From assembly GCF_900446215.1 (NCBI RefSeq), contig NZ_UAQZ01000014.1, forward strand, positions 62,001-126,000: 64,000 bases of DNA, given 5' to 3'. Shown one piece after another: positions 41,095-49,810 of the stretch; position 1 is the stretch's first letter; each line of letters begins with the position of its first letter. Under the pieces are notes generated by a model, which saw only the letters and a program-made list of their open reading frames with translations, searched no databases and was not told where the DNA came from. Source of the DNA: Burkholderia cenocepacia. Lineage in GTDB: Bacteria; Pseudomonadota; Gammaproteobacteria; Burkholderiales; Burkholderiaceae. The position numbers and the translations under genes are program-made.

Positions 41095-41139
41095 CGCTCG
41101 CTGGAACGCCTTTTACCGACACCCTGACAGAGGATTCAC

Positions 41140-41496
41140 ATGCTGACCAACAAACGCATTCTGGTTGCGAACTACGTCGCATCCGCCGCGCTCGGCGCGC
41201 GTCTGCTCGCCGCATACGGCGACGCGGACGATCACGCAACGGCGCCGACCGGCGCGGCTGGCGAAAAACTGCTGGGCGCCACGACCGATGTTGGCGCGGC
41301 TGCGGGCGAGCGCATCGACGTCGTGCTGCTCGGCCCGACGCCGGTGGTGTACGGCGCGGCCGTCACGCGCGGCGACCGCATCAAGGCCGACGCCCAGGGC
41401 CGCGCCATCCCGGCCGCCGCAGGTGACGCATCGATCGGCGAAGCGCTGCTGAGCGGCGTCGTCGGCGACATCGGCTCGGTGCTCATCGGTCGCTGA
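41140..41496 (+). CDS. Capsid decoration/cement-like protein (DUF2190-like)
   Basis: A 118-aa beta-rich protein between scaffold and capsid genes. The region GAAAGERIDVVLLGPTPVVYG and the RGDRIKADAQGRAIPA block match the small beta-sandwich proteins that trim or cement heads (DUF2190). Position agrees with gpH-like decoration genes in related phages. It should sit on the capsid surface. Confidence 0.75.
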   Translation: MLTNKRILVANYVASAALGARLLAAYGDADDHATAPTGAAGEKLLGATTDVGAAAGERIDVVLLGPTPVVYGAAVTRGDRIKADAQGRAIPAAAGDASIGEALLSGVVGDIGSVLIGR

Positions 41497-41546
41497 TCGC
41501 GACGATAACCGGCCACCCCTCGAATCACTCTATACCGGAGCTATCC

Positions 41547-42494
41547 ATGCCCAGTCCGTTTCCGATCGATCCGCAGTTGACCGCCATTGCAGTGATCGTG
41601 CGCAACCAGGCGATGATCGCCGATCAAGTTCTGCCGCGCACGTCGCCGCTCGCGAAAACGCAGTTCGCATACCAGTACTACCCGCCGGCCCAACAGTTCA
41701 CTGTTCCGGACACGAAGGTCGGCCGTCGCTCGCAGGTCAACCAGGTCGAGTTCAACGGCGAGCGCCTGCAGGCCGAAACCGAGGACTACGGCCTGGATCA
41801 TCCGCTGCCGCAGACCGACATCGACAACGCGCCGAACAACACGAGTCTCGAAGCGCTCACGACCGAGATGCTGGCCGGCCTGATCCTGCTGGATCGCGAA
41901 ATTCGTGTGTCCCGTACGGTCTTCGATCCGGCGACGTACAAGGGCAATGCGGAGAACGTCGCGGCAACCGATCGTTTCGACAACCCGAACAGCGATCCGC
42001 TGGAATTCCTGCTCGACGTGCTCGACCGCCCGATCATGCGCCCGAACGTCGCGGTGCTCGGTCAGTCGGAGTGGCGCGCGCTGCGCACGCATCCGGTGAT
42101 CGCGAAGGCAGTTCACGGCAATGCTGGCGACAAGGGCGCGGCCACGCGCGAGCAGGTCGCCGAGCTGCTGGAAATTGACCAGATTCTGGTCGGTCGCGCT
42201 CGCGTGAACCTGTCGAAGCCGGGCCAGCAGGCCAAGATCGCGCCGGCCTGGAGCGGGGGCATGTCGCTGCTGTACCAGGACACCGCAGCGGCCAAGGTCG
42301 CGGGCGTGGTCGACGGCGCCAACGTGACGTTCGGCTTCACGGCCGAGTACGGCACGCGTATCGCGGGTGCCCAGTTCGACGACCGCATCGGCCTGCGTGG
42401 CGGTCGCCGCGTGCGTGTTGGCGAATCCGTCAAGGAAATCGTCTGCGCGCCGGAGCTGGGTTTCTTCCTGAAAGACGTCATCACGCCGGCATAA
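41547..42494 (+). CDS. Major capsid protein, Mu gpT-like
   Basis: A 315-aa head protein with the Mu T/HK97-type layout: an N-terminal arm (LPRTSPLAKTQFAYQYY), the A-domain region NVAVLGQSEWRALRTHP, and a C-terminal beta region with the IAPAWSGGMSLLYQD and RVRVGESVKEIVCAPE blocks. It follows decoration and scaffold genes in the usual order. Confidence 0.88.
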   Translation: MPSPFPIDPQLTAIAVIVRNQAMIADQVLPRTSPLAKTQFAYQYYPPAQQFTVPDTKVGRRSQVNQVEFNGERLQAETEDYGLDHPLPQTDIDNAPNNTSLEALTTEMLAGLILLDREIRVSRTVFDPATYKGNAENVAATDRFDNPNSDPLEFLLDVLDRPIMRPNVAVLGQSEWRALRTHPVIAKAVHGNAGDKGAATREQVAELLEIDQILVGRARVNLSKPGQQAKIAPAWSGGMSLLYQDTAAAKVAGVVDGANVTFGFTAEYGTRIAGAQFDDRIGLRGGRRVRVGESVKEIVCAPELGFFLKDVITPA

Positions 42495-42568
42495 CAACCG
42501 CGAGAGAGCGCCAGCGACCCCGGCCGACGTGGATGTGCGGCGTCGGCCGGGTGCAGGCAAGAGAGATC

Positions 42569-42958
42569 ATGAGCGAGAAAACCTATGAAGTGCTGGAGCC
42601 CGTTCGGATTCATCGCAAGTCGCGTGCTGTGGGTGCGTTCGTTGATGCGCACCCCGATCACGTCCGCGACCTGGTGCGCAGCGGCGTGCTGCGCGAAGTC
42701 GGTGCCACAGGCGGAGATCGGACGGCCGGCAACGGTTCGCAGCTCGAAGCCGACACCAGTTCCGGCACCGCGATGGACGCTTCCCAGTCGAGCACGTCGG
42801 CTGGGAGTGAAGGTGCCCCGCAAGGTGGCGAAGGCACGAAAGAGCCGGTGAGCGAAGCCGCGAAAGGCCCCGTCGCTCCGCCCGCCACGAAGTCCGCGAA
42901 GACCAGCGCGACGCAGCCTGCTGCGAAGCGCGGTGCCGCCTCGAAGGGCCGCAAATGA
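42569..42958 (+). CDS. Phage head-region protein, Mu gp35-like position
   Basis: A 129-aa protein. The first 50 residues form a small domain (YEVLEPVRIHRKSRAVGAF, AHPDHVRDLVRSGVLR) like the FluMu gp35 C-terminal fold. The rest is Ser/Thr/Gly/Lys-rich low complexity, ending in AKRGAASKGRK, probably disordered. It overlaps the next gene by four bases. A head-completion role is suggested by position. Confidence 0.65.
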   Translation: MSEKTYEVLEPVRIHRKSRAVGAFVDAHPDHVRDLVRSGVLREVGATGGDRTAGNGSQLEADTSSGTAMDASQSSTSAGSEGAPQGGEGTKEPVSEAAKGPVAPPATKSAKTSATQPAAKRGAASKGRK

Positions 42959-43458
42959 GCGCGTACGCCACGCTGACCGAGTACGTGCAGGAGTTCGGCC
43001 TGGAAGAAACCAGCCAACTGCTGCGTGATGAGGAAAGCGAGCTGCTCACGCCCGAGCTGCTGCGCGAAGGCGTCGCCGGCGAGTACGCGCCCGATCGCAC
43101 CGACGATGAGCGTGCTACGTGTGACCAGGCGATGGCCCGCCTGACTTCCATGCTGGCGCAGTCCAGCCGGTTCATGGATGGCTATCTGCGCGCCAATGTG
43201 CGGCTCCCGCTGGACCAGGCCGACATCGACCAGACGCCGCTAAAAACCTGCTGCCTGTCGCTCACGCGCTGTTCGCTGCAGGACGATCCGGACAACGCAA
43301 CCGAGCAGCAGGAAAAGCGCTGCAAGTACTGGAACGATTGGCTGCGCGACGTTTCGACCGGCAAGGTGCGGCTGCTGCCGCCGCCCGCCGCGAGCGGCCG
43401 CCGCGTGCTGTGGGGCAAGGTGCCGAGCGCCTACAACTGGGATAGGTACGGGAAATGA
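42955..43458 (+). CDS. Head completion/adaptor protein, Mu gp36 (DUF1320)
   Basis: A 167-aa protein with the DUF1320 pattern: YATLTEYVQEFGLEETSQLL at the start and FMDGYLRANVRLPLD in the middle, ending in a WGKVPSAYNWDRYGK tail. These proteins form the ring joining portal and tail in Mu-like phages. It overlaps both neighbours by four bases. Confidence 0.85.
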   Translation: MSAYATLTEYVQEFGLEETSQLLRDEESELLTPELLREGVAGEYAPDRTDDERATCDQAMARLTSMLAQSSRFMDGYLRANVRLPLDQADIDQTPLKTCCLSLTRCSLQDDPDNATEQQEKRCKYWNDWLRDVSTGKVRLLPPPAASGRRVLWGKVPSAYNWDRYGK

Positions 43459-43886
43459 ACGGCGTTTCGGTGCAATGGGCATTCGACGACAGTTCGATCC
43501 GTCGTCACCTGGCTGCAATCGGTGGCGCGACGTTCGATCGTGTTCGCCAGGACATTGGCGAATACATGCTCGGTCAGATTCAGGATCGCTTCGACTATCA
43601 GCAGCTTTGGGACGGTTCGGCCATGCCGCAGTCGCGCGCGGCGACTGCGCGTGGTGGGAAGACGCTGATCGATACGACCCGGCTCTACAAGAGCTACGTC
43701 TATCGCCTGGTCAGCGGTGGGCTCGAAATCGGCAGCAACGTTGTGTATGCCCGCATCCAGCATGAAGGCGGCGATGCTGGTCGCGATCATTCGGTGCACA
43801 TCGATGCCCGGCCTGTGCTTGGTGTTAACGAGCGCGACGCCAACGTGATCGGCGACATGCTGCTCGACGCGGTGAGGATGATGTGA
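43455..43886 (+). CDS. Virion morphogenesis protein, Mu gpG/P2 gpS-like
   Basis: A 143-aa protein of the phage virion morphogenesis family, marked by FDYQQLWDGSAMPQ, the TRLYKSYVYRLVSGGLEIGSN strand pair and RPVLGVNERD near the end. It acts in tail completion and head-tail joining. It overlaps the gene before by four bases and shares a base with the next start. Confidence 0.85.
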   Translation: MNGVSVQWAFDDSSIRRHLAAIGGATFDRVRQDIGEYMLGQIQDRFDYQQLWDGSAMPQSRAATARGGKTLIDTTRLYKSYVYRLVSGGLEIGSNVVYARIQHEGGDAGRDHSVHIDARPVLGVNERDANVIGDMLLDAVRMM

Positions 43887-44488
43887 TGGCGCACGCACTG
43901 ATGTCCACGGCGATTCTCGACGCGATGAAGGATGAAATCCGGGCGCGCATGGGATCGCAGTTCAAGACGGTCGAGGACTACGGCGGCCAGTTTGACGAAG
44001 AGGAAGTGTCGTCGAAGTCGTTTGTTGCACCGGCCGCTTTCACGACGTGCCTGGGATGGCGCAAGTCGCCAGCCAGTGGGAAGTACCTGGGCAGCAAGTA
44101 CGTGTGGGAAGCGCGCTTCGCGGTCTTCATTGTCACGAAGAGTGCAACGCGGCCGCAGCGCATGCGCGACGCGATGGTCCGCGCCGAAGTGCTGTCACGC
44201 GTGTTCCAGTCATGGGTCTATCCGCAATGCACCGGTCGACCCGAAGGGCTGATGGCCGAGAACCTATACAACCGGAAGCTCGACGCCAAGGGGCTGACGG
44301 TCTGGATGGTTGCGTGGTGGCAGGAAGCCGAGTTCGAAGGCGTTCCGGCAACCGCCGATCTGCCGGAGCTGGAAGTGGTCGACATCACGAGCGATCCGAC
44401 CATCGCGCCGCAGACCACGCCGGGCGAACTGCCCGATCTGATCGTCGAGCATGAAATCAAGGGAGTGAGATATGGCAGTGAAACCTAA
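43886..44488 (+). CDS. Tail terminator-region protein, Mu gp37 (DUF1834)
   Basis: A 200-aa protein beginning MAHALMSTAILDAMKDEIRA. The RPQRMRDAMVRAEVLSRVF block and the WMVAWWQEAEF segment fit DUF1834, usually next to the sheath gene and thought to cap the tail. The last 40 residues are acidic. It overlaps the DUF2635 gene by 17 bases. Confidence 0.8.
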   Translation: MAHALMSTAILDAMKDEIRARMGSQFKTVEDYGGQFDEEEVSSKSFVAPAAFTTCLGWRKSPASGKYLGSKYVWEARFAVFIVTKSATRPQRMRDAMVRAEVLSRVFQSWVYPQCTGRPEGLMAENLYNRKLDAKGLTVWMVAWWQEAEFEGVPATADLPELEVVDITSDPTIAPQTTPGELPDLIVEHEIKGVRYGSET

Positions 44489-44750
44489 GACCGGCGCAGG
44501 TGTCGCCGATGCAACCGGTGACGTGGCGACCGATTACGACGTTGCCGTGACGACGACCAGCTCGAAGAGCATGCCCGCGCCGCGTATGGGGCAGTTGATT
44601 ACGGTTGTGGCCGGCCCTGGTCGCCACGTCGTCAACCGCGAGTTCGGCGGCGTCTACAGCGAGACCGATGCGATGCCGGCCACCGTCAACCCGCGCATCC
44701 TGCGGCTGCTGGACGATGAAGACCTGATCCGTCAGGCCGACGCGCAATAA
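44472..44750 (+). CDS. Small tail protein, DUF2635 (Mu gp38-like)
   Basis: A 92-aa protein between gp37 and the sheath gene. It has a Thr/Asp-rich N-terminus and a C-terminal PRILRLLDDEDLIRQ. Position and end fit the DUF2635 proteins of Mu-like phages; the N-terminal third is longer than usual. Function unknown. Confidence 0.65.
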   Translation: MAVKPKTGAGVADATGDVATDYDVAVTTTSSKSMPAPRMGQLITVVAGPGRHVVNREFGGVYSETDAMPATVNPRILRLLDDEDLIRQADAQ

Positions 44751-44793
44751 CGGGCCAAACGCACTTTCAACGACCATTTAAGGGACATTCGAC

Positions 44794-46272
44794 ATGCTGC
44801 CGAACCTGCTTTCCGTCAACTTTCTCGTGCCGTTCGTCGCACACAAATTCGATGCCAGCAAGGCGATTCGCGGCCTGGTCGGTATGCCGCGTAGCGTGCT
44901 GCTGATCGGGCAGGCCAATCCGCCTGCCGTTGTCGACCTCACGAAGCGCCATCGCATCACCAGCGAGTCCGACGCCATCGCGCTGCTCGGCGAAGGTTCG
45001 ATGCTGCTCGCGATGTGGCGCATGGCGAAGAGCAACGCCGATCTGGGCATCCCGATCGACGTGGTGATCGTCGCCGACGACGCTACCGCGATCGCAGCAA
45101 CGGGCAAGGCCACGATCACGATTGCCGGCGAACATTCGGCCGGCGAGCTGCCGCTGTATATCGGTGGCACTCGCGTACGCATCGGCGTCACCGTGAACGA
45201 CACCGCGCAAACGGCCGCGCTGAAGATGGTCAACGCGATCAACGCGATTCCTGCTCTTCCGGTTACTGCGGCCGTCGGCGCTGCTGCTGGTGAAATCTCA
45301 CTGACCTGCCGCTGGAAGGGAGCGACGGGCAACAGCATCGACATGCGCGGCACGTACTACGCCGACGACTCGGTGCCGCTCGGCGTCGGCCTGACGATCA
45401 CGCCGTTCTCCGGTGGCGCGGTGAATCCGGACATCACGCCGGTCATTCCCGCCATCAAGGGGATCGCGCCGACCGAGTATGCGATGCCGTACACCGACAG
45501 CACGAACATGGGCATCCTGGAGGAAGAGCTGAATCGCCGCTGGGAGTTCGACAACATGAAGGACGGCCAGGCCGTGACCGTCGTACGCGGCACCGAAGGC
45601 GAAGTGTCCGCATGGCTGTCACCGCGCAACAGTCCGATGTGCCACACGATCTGCGTCACGCGCGACCTGACCAACCCGTGGGAAACCGCAGCGGCCGCAG
45701 CGGCCGCCATCGAGAGCCATTGCGCCACCGACCCGGCATTGCCGTTCACGGGCGTGGCGTTGACCGGCTACGTGGCTGCACGGCTGGAGGATGACTGGGA
45801 GGTCGAGCAGCGCAACAACATGCTCGTCGCGGGCGGCTCCGTGCTGGAGTCGATGGAAGACGGCACCGCGAACATCCTGCGCATGGTGACGAACTACACG
45901 AAGAACTCGGGCGGTGCCGATGACAAGAGCTGGCGCAATCTGAACTGGGTCAAGACGCTTTCGTACTTCCGCTGGTTCACCGTGAACGTGTTCCAGACGC
46001 GCTATCGCGGTTACAAGCTGGCGGAGTACATGGTCGACCCGATTCCCGGCCAGAAGATCATGACCGCCGCGCTGGGCACCGACATCATGCTCAACAACTA
46101 TGAGCAGTTCATCTCGGCCGGCCTGTTCCAGAACATGGAGTACTACAAGCAGACGATGCAGGTCGAGGTCGACGGCACGAACGGCAAGCTGAAGATCATC
46201 GACCAGCCCGTGCTTGTCACGCAGCACTACCAGACGGAAATCACGAGCGAGTTCGTCGCCGGCCACGTCTGA
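44794..46272 (+). CDS. Contractile tail sheath protein, Mu gpL-like
   Basis: A 492-aa protein forming the contractile sheath. Family features: VPFVAHKFDASKAIRGLVGM near the start, a variable beta-domain insertion in the middle, and a conserved C-terminal domain with SWRNLNWVKTLSYFRWF and the TQHYQTEITSEFVAGHV ending. Its presence defines the phage as a myovirus. Followed by the tube gene. Confidence 0.93.
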   Translation: MLPNLLSVNFLVPFVAHKFDASKAIRGLVGMPRSVLLIGQANPPAVVDLTKRHRITSESDAIALLGEGSMLLAMWRMAKSNADLGIPIDVVIVADDATAIAATGKATITIAGEHSAGELPLYIGGTRVRIGVTVNDTAQTAALKMVNAINAIPALPVTAAVGAAAGEISLTCRWKGATGNSIDMRGTYYADDSVPLGVGLTITPFSGGAVNPDITPVIPAIKGIAPTEYAMPYTDSTNMGILEEELNRRWEFDNMKDGQAVTVVRGTEGEVSAWLSPRNSPMCHTICVTRDLTNPWETAAAAAAAIESHCATDPALPFTGVALTGYVAARLEDDWEVEQRNNMLVAGGSVLESMEDGTANILRMVTNYTKNSGGADDKSWRNLNWVKTLSYFRWFTVNVFQTRYRGYKLAEYMVDPIPGQKIMTAALGTDIMLNNYEQFISAGLFQNMEYYKQTMQVEVDGTNGKLKIIDQPVLVTQHYQTEITSEFVAGHV

Positions 46273-46317
46273 TCGGTCAGCGTTTTCCGCATTTTTCGAT
46301 ATTCAAGGGAGTGAAAC

Positions 46318-46689
46318 ATGGCTTGCGATAGCGAACTTTTCCGGGTGGACAGCTTCACCGTCGACGGCGAGGAATGGCCGTTCACCGACGACAGCGCGAC
46401 GATCGAGGGCGCGGCTGGTTTCGAGCGTGACATCTCGCCATCCTCGAACGGCCAGGACTACACGACCCGTAAGCGCGTGCAGCGCCTCATCAAGATGAAG
46501 CTGCAGTTCACGGGAGCGAAGACGCCCGACGACGTCAGCAAGGTCTGCGAAGCCCAGATCGTGATGACGAACCTGCATACCGGTCGACGTGTGCGGGCCG
46601 GCAAGTGCTCGTTCATGAGCATGGGCGAGATCGGCACCGGGCCGGTCGACGTCCAGTTCGCGGTGCTCACGCCGTTCCAGTGGCTGTAA
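46318..46689 (+). CDS. Tail tube protein, Mu gpM-like
   Basis: A 123-aa protein with the Mu tube pattern: FRVDSFTVDGEEWPFTDDSAT, the FERDISPSSNGQDYTTRKRVQ loop (split here), and a last strand GPVDVQFAVLTPFQWL. It makes the inner tube through which DNA passes. AGGGAGTGA ribosome-binding site before the ATG. Confidence 0.92.
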   Translation: MACDSELFRVDSFTVDGEEWPFTDDSATIEGAAGFERDISPSSNGQDYTTRKRVQRLIKMKLQFTGAKTPDDVSKVCEAQIVMTNLHTGRRVRAGKCSFMSMGEIGTGPVDVQFAVLTPFQWL

Positions 46690-46771
46690 CGATCCGCTGA
46701 AGTCTCACCTCGGAGGCAGGATTTTTCCTGCCTTCGGCGCATTCAGACCTACCATTTCTGAGATTCCCACC

Positions 46772-47326
46772 ATGAACAAACAGGACATTCATGTCATCAC
46801 GTTGGTCGACGGTCTGCGTTCGCAGGTCGGCGACAAAGAGGTGCGCTATCGCACCGTGCGCCTTCGCGAGACGACCGTTGCCGACGAGTATGTCGCGATG
46901 CAGTTGGCCGAGCGCGTCGTCGACGTGAAGGGCAAGCCGACGCTGTTGGTGTCGGACGATCTTTATCGCATCGCGCTGACGATGCGGCATTGCGAACGCT
47001 TCCAGTGCGCCGGCCTGGACGACATCCAGCTCGAGCTGCTGACGCTGGAAATGTTCGGGCGCCTGTCACCGCTCGACCTTGCGCGAATCGAAGAGCGCTG
47101 CGTGCTGGTGGATTTGGCCGCCCAGTATCGCCACGGCCTGATCACGAAGGATGCGTTCGATTCGATGCTCGCCGACTCGACCAATTCGGAGAGCGCCGGC
47201 CCGCGATCCGAGGGCCAGGCTGCAGAACTGGGAGACGCTGGCGCGGCAACTCAGTCTGGCCCTTCGATGCTCGCTGACTTCGCTGCGCGAGATGCCCAAG
47301 GTGCAGCTGATGGCGCAAGCCGCTGA
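46772..47326 (+). CDS. Tail assembly chaperone, Mu gp41-like
   Basis: A 184-aa protein of the gp41/tail chaperone family: an N-terminal beta region (VRYRTVRLRETTVADEY) and a helical second half (RLSPLDLARIEERCVL), then an Ala/Ser/Gly-rich end. It helps wrap the tape measure during tail assembly. An overlapping frame to 47378 encodes a typical frameshift extension. Confidence 0.87.
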   Translation: MNKQDIHVITLVDGLRSQVGDKEVRYRTVRLRETTVADEYVAMQLAERVVDVKGKPTLLVSDDLYRIALTMRHCERFQCAGLDDIQLELLTLEMFGRLSPLDLARIEERCVLVDLAAQYRHGLITKDAFDSMLADSTNSESAGPRSEGQAAELGDAGAATQSGPSMLADFAARDAQGAADGASR

Positions 47327-47378
47327 CCTGGAACGACTGCATAAGGCCCAGCGCGCTGAAGCGAGGAAGAGACGATGA
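47202..47378 (+). CDS. Frameshift extension of the tail assembly chaperone
   Basis: A second frame (+1, equal to -2) that overlaps the end of gp41 and closes in ATGA with the tape measure. It has no start signal of its own in the useful part. Its sequence (LQNWETLARQLSLALRCSLTSL, then QAADLERLHKAQRAEARKRR) has the Trp and helical pattern of chaperone extensions made by programmed frameshifting. The slip site was not identified; the coordinates are those of the plausible coding part. Confidence 0.6.
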   Translation, partial: RDPRARLQNWETLARQLSLALRCSLTSLREMPKVQLMAQAADLERLHKAQRAEARKRR

Positions 47379-49810
47379 GCAGCATGACTCTGCGGTACAT
47401 CATCAACCTGACCGGCGATTTGAAGCGGCGCGCGGCCGAGAATGCGCGCGCCGTCGAGCAGGCCAGCAAGCGTCAGACGACCGCACTGACGAACACGGAC
47501 AAGGCAGCGCAGAAGACCGAGAAGTCCATCGAGAAAATCGGTGCGAAGACCAACGCCAGCAAGGTCGACGCGGATGCGCGCAAGATGCAGTCCGGATTGA
47601 ACAACGTGACGACCGCGGCGAATCGAACCACCGGGGCGCTCGGCAGCGTTACAGCGGCAACGCAGCGTGCCGACAGCGCACTCGCCCGGTTGGGCAGCTC
47701 GTCGTCGCTCGACCGAACGTTTCGCTACCTGGGGAGCGTGGCGCGCCGGATGAACGATATCCGCCGCGATGCCGATCGCATGGCGGCGGTGTTGGCGCGC
47801 GCCGGGCAGACGGCCGGCACGATTGCGGCCGGGACGGCTGCAGGTGGTGCAGCTGCTGTCGCTACGCTGAAACGTCCGGTCGAGTTCGACATGCGGCTGG
47901 CCAACATGGCCAACGTCGCGTATGGCGATCGCAACCTTGCTGGCCGAATGCTCGGCATGAAAGAGCTGGAAGCAACGATTAACGATGCTGTGCGACGCGG
48001 TGGCGGCACTCGTGACACAACTGCCGAAGCACTAAACAAGGTCATTTCTTCCGGCGTCGTCAAAATCGACGCGGCGAAGGCGATGCTGCCCGATCTGCAG
48101 CGCGGGGCGACCGCTGGAGACGCAGATGTCACTGATATCGGGAACATCGCGATTGCTGGCTTGCGCAACTACGGGCTTACCGAATCAAACATCGGTCAAG
48201 CGATTTCGAAGGCCGTTGTCGCGGGCCAGGAAGGCGGCTTCGAGCTGAAGGACATGGCACGTTGGCTTCCGGAACTCATGGCGGCATCGAGCGATAAGCT
48301 CGGCATGCGCGGTATGGGTGACTTCGAACGGCTCGTGTCATATGCACAGGCGTCGATGATGACCGCAGGCAGCACGGATGCTGCCGGAAACAACCTGAAG
48401 AACCTGATCCTCAAAATCAACTCGGCAGATACCGAGAAAGATTTTGCTCGCCTCGGTGTCAATTTACCGAAATCGCTCGCGCGTGCCCGTGAGCGGGGCA
48501 TCGACGGTATTGCTGCGTTCGTTGATTTTTCTGAGCAGATCGCCGCCAAGGATAAGAGTTTCGTTTCGCTCCGCAATCGCGCAGCGTCCGAGCAAGGTGA
48601 ACAGAAAAAGGCGACGCTTCAGGCGATGGCTTCGATTCTTCAGGGCTCTGCGATCGGCCAGGTAATTCAGGATCGCGAGGCACTGATGGCACTCGTCGGC
48701 GTCATGCAAAACAAGGCGTACGTGAAGGATGTATTGGGGAAGGTGCATGCCGATACCGGACAGGCTGTCGACTCGAACTTCGCTGGCATCTCGAATCGCG
48801 CAGGTTACAAAGCACAGCAAGTGGCCAACGAAGCCGACATGTCGCGTAGTCGCGTGTTCGAGCAGATCGATGGTCCGCTGAAGTCGGTGCTGACCAGCGC
48901 GACGCAACTGGCACAAGCATTCCCCGCCGTGACGACGGCGTTGACTGGTTTCGGCCAGGCTGTAGGCGTCGCAACGGCGGCCGGCGCTGGCGGCGCACTC
49001 GCCGCATTCCTGCTGAATCGTGGCCGCGCGGGTGCGCCAGGCGCGCCAGGTGGTGGCGGTCTCGGCGGTTTCGGGGCCGGCCCGGTGCCCGTCTATGTCG
49101 TGAACAAGGTTCCGGGCTGGACCGCGCCGACTCCCGGCGGCGGCGCTGCTGGCGCAGCCGCAGGAGGCGCAGCAGCGGCTGGCGCTGGGCGCGGGTTGAT
49201 GAGCCGGCTCGGCGCGAGCGCCCCGTGGATGATCACGGCCGGCCTTGCCGCATATGACCTGCTGCCCACGCTGCTCGACAGCAGCAAGACGCCCACCGAG
49301 AAGGTGAACGCGGCCGGCCGTGCGGCCGCAGGCGTGGCAGGTGGCTGGGCCGGCGCTCAGGCCGGCGCGGCGCTCGGTGCATTCGGTGGTCCGTTCGCGC
49401 CCGTTACGGTGCCGCTCGGCGGTGCGATCGGTGGCGCGGTGGGCTACTTGGGCGCCACGTGGGCCGGGGACACTCTGTCGCGGATGAACATGCTGCCGTC
49501 GCAACGGGCCGGCTTGCTGTCCAGCGCGTCGGGTGGCCAGGTGCAGGTGCCGCAGGACATGCAGGACCGTCTGAGCATTCTGCGAACCACGCCCGCGTAC
49601 ATGACGAATCCGCTGATGCAGCCGACTGCCGGTCTGGACATGCTGAAGCGCATGCAGTCCGAGCCGCAGCGCGTCGAAATCGGCAACGGCCTGCTCGGCA
49701 TCAACATCTCGGTTCACGACGATCGCGTGTTGACCAGCACGCAGGTGCTGCAACAACCGAGCGCGCTGCGGCTCGATCCGGGCGCGACGAATCCTGGAGG
49801 AACGAACTGA
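47375..49810 (+). CDS. Tail tape-measure protein, Mu gp42-like
   Basis: An 811-aa protein that sets tail length. N-terminal coiled coil (residues 15-90), a conserved tape-measure core (VEFDMRLANMANVAYGDRN, TEALNKVISSG-like blocks to about 480), then a Gly/Ala-rich region with hydrophobic stretches (about 520-560, 610-640, 670-720) that may cross the host membrane. It is the longest phage gene, as expected for a contractile tail. Confidence 0.92.
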   Translation: MSSMTLRYIINLTGDLKRRAAENARAVEQASKRQTTALTNTDKAAQKTEKSIEKIGAKTNASKVDADARKMQSGLNNVTTAANRTTGALGSVTAATQRADSALARLGSSSSLDRTFRYLGSVARRMNDIRRDADRMAAVLARAGQTAGTIAAGTAAGGAAAVATLKRPVEFDMRLANMANVAYGDRNLAGRMLGMKELEATINDAVRRGGGTRDTTAEALNKVISSGVVKIDAAKAMLPDLQRGATAGDADVTDIGNIAIAGLRNYGLTESNIGQAISKAVVAGQEGGFELKDMARWLPELMAASSDKLGMRGMGDFERLVSYAQASMMTAGSTDAAGNNLKNLILKINSADTEKDFARLGVNLPKSLARARERGIDGIAAFVDFSEQIAAKDKSFVSLRNRAASEQGEQKKATLQAMASILQGSAIGQVIQDREALMALVGVMQNKAYVKDVLGKVHADTGQAVDSNFAGISNRAGYKAQQVANEADMSRSRVFEQIDGPLKSVLTSATQLAQAFPAVTTALTGFGQAVGVATAAGAGGALAAFLLNRGRAGAPGAPGGGGLGGFGAGPVPVYVVNKVPGWTAPTPGGGAAGAAAGGAAAAGAGRGLMSRLGASAPWMITAGLAAYDLLPTLLDSSKTPTEKVNAAGRAAAGVAGGWAGAQAGAALGAFGGPFAPVTVPLGGAIGGAVGYLGATWAGDTLSRMNMLPSQRAGLLSSASGGQVQVPQDMQDRLSILRTTPAYMTNPLMQPTAGLDMLKRMQSEPQRVEIGNGLLGINISVHDDRVLTSTQVLQQPSALRLDPGATNPGGTN

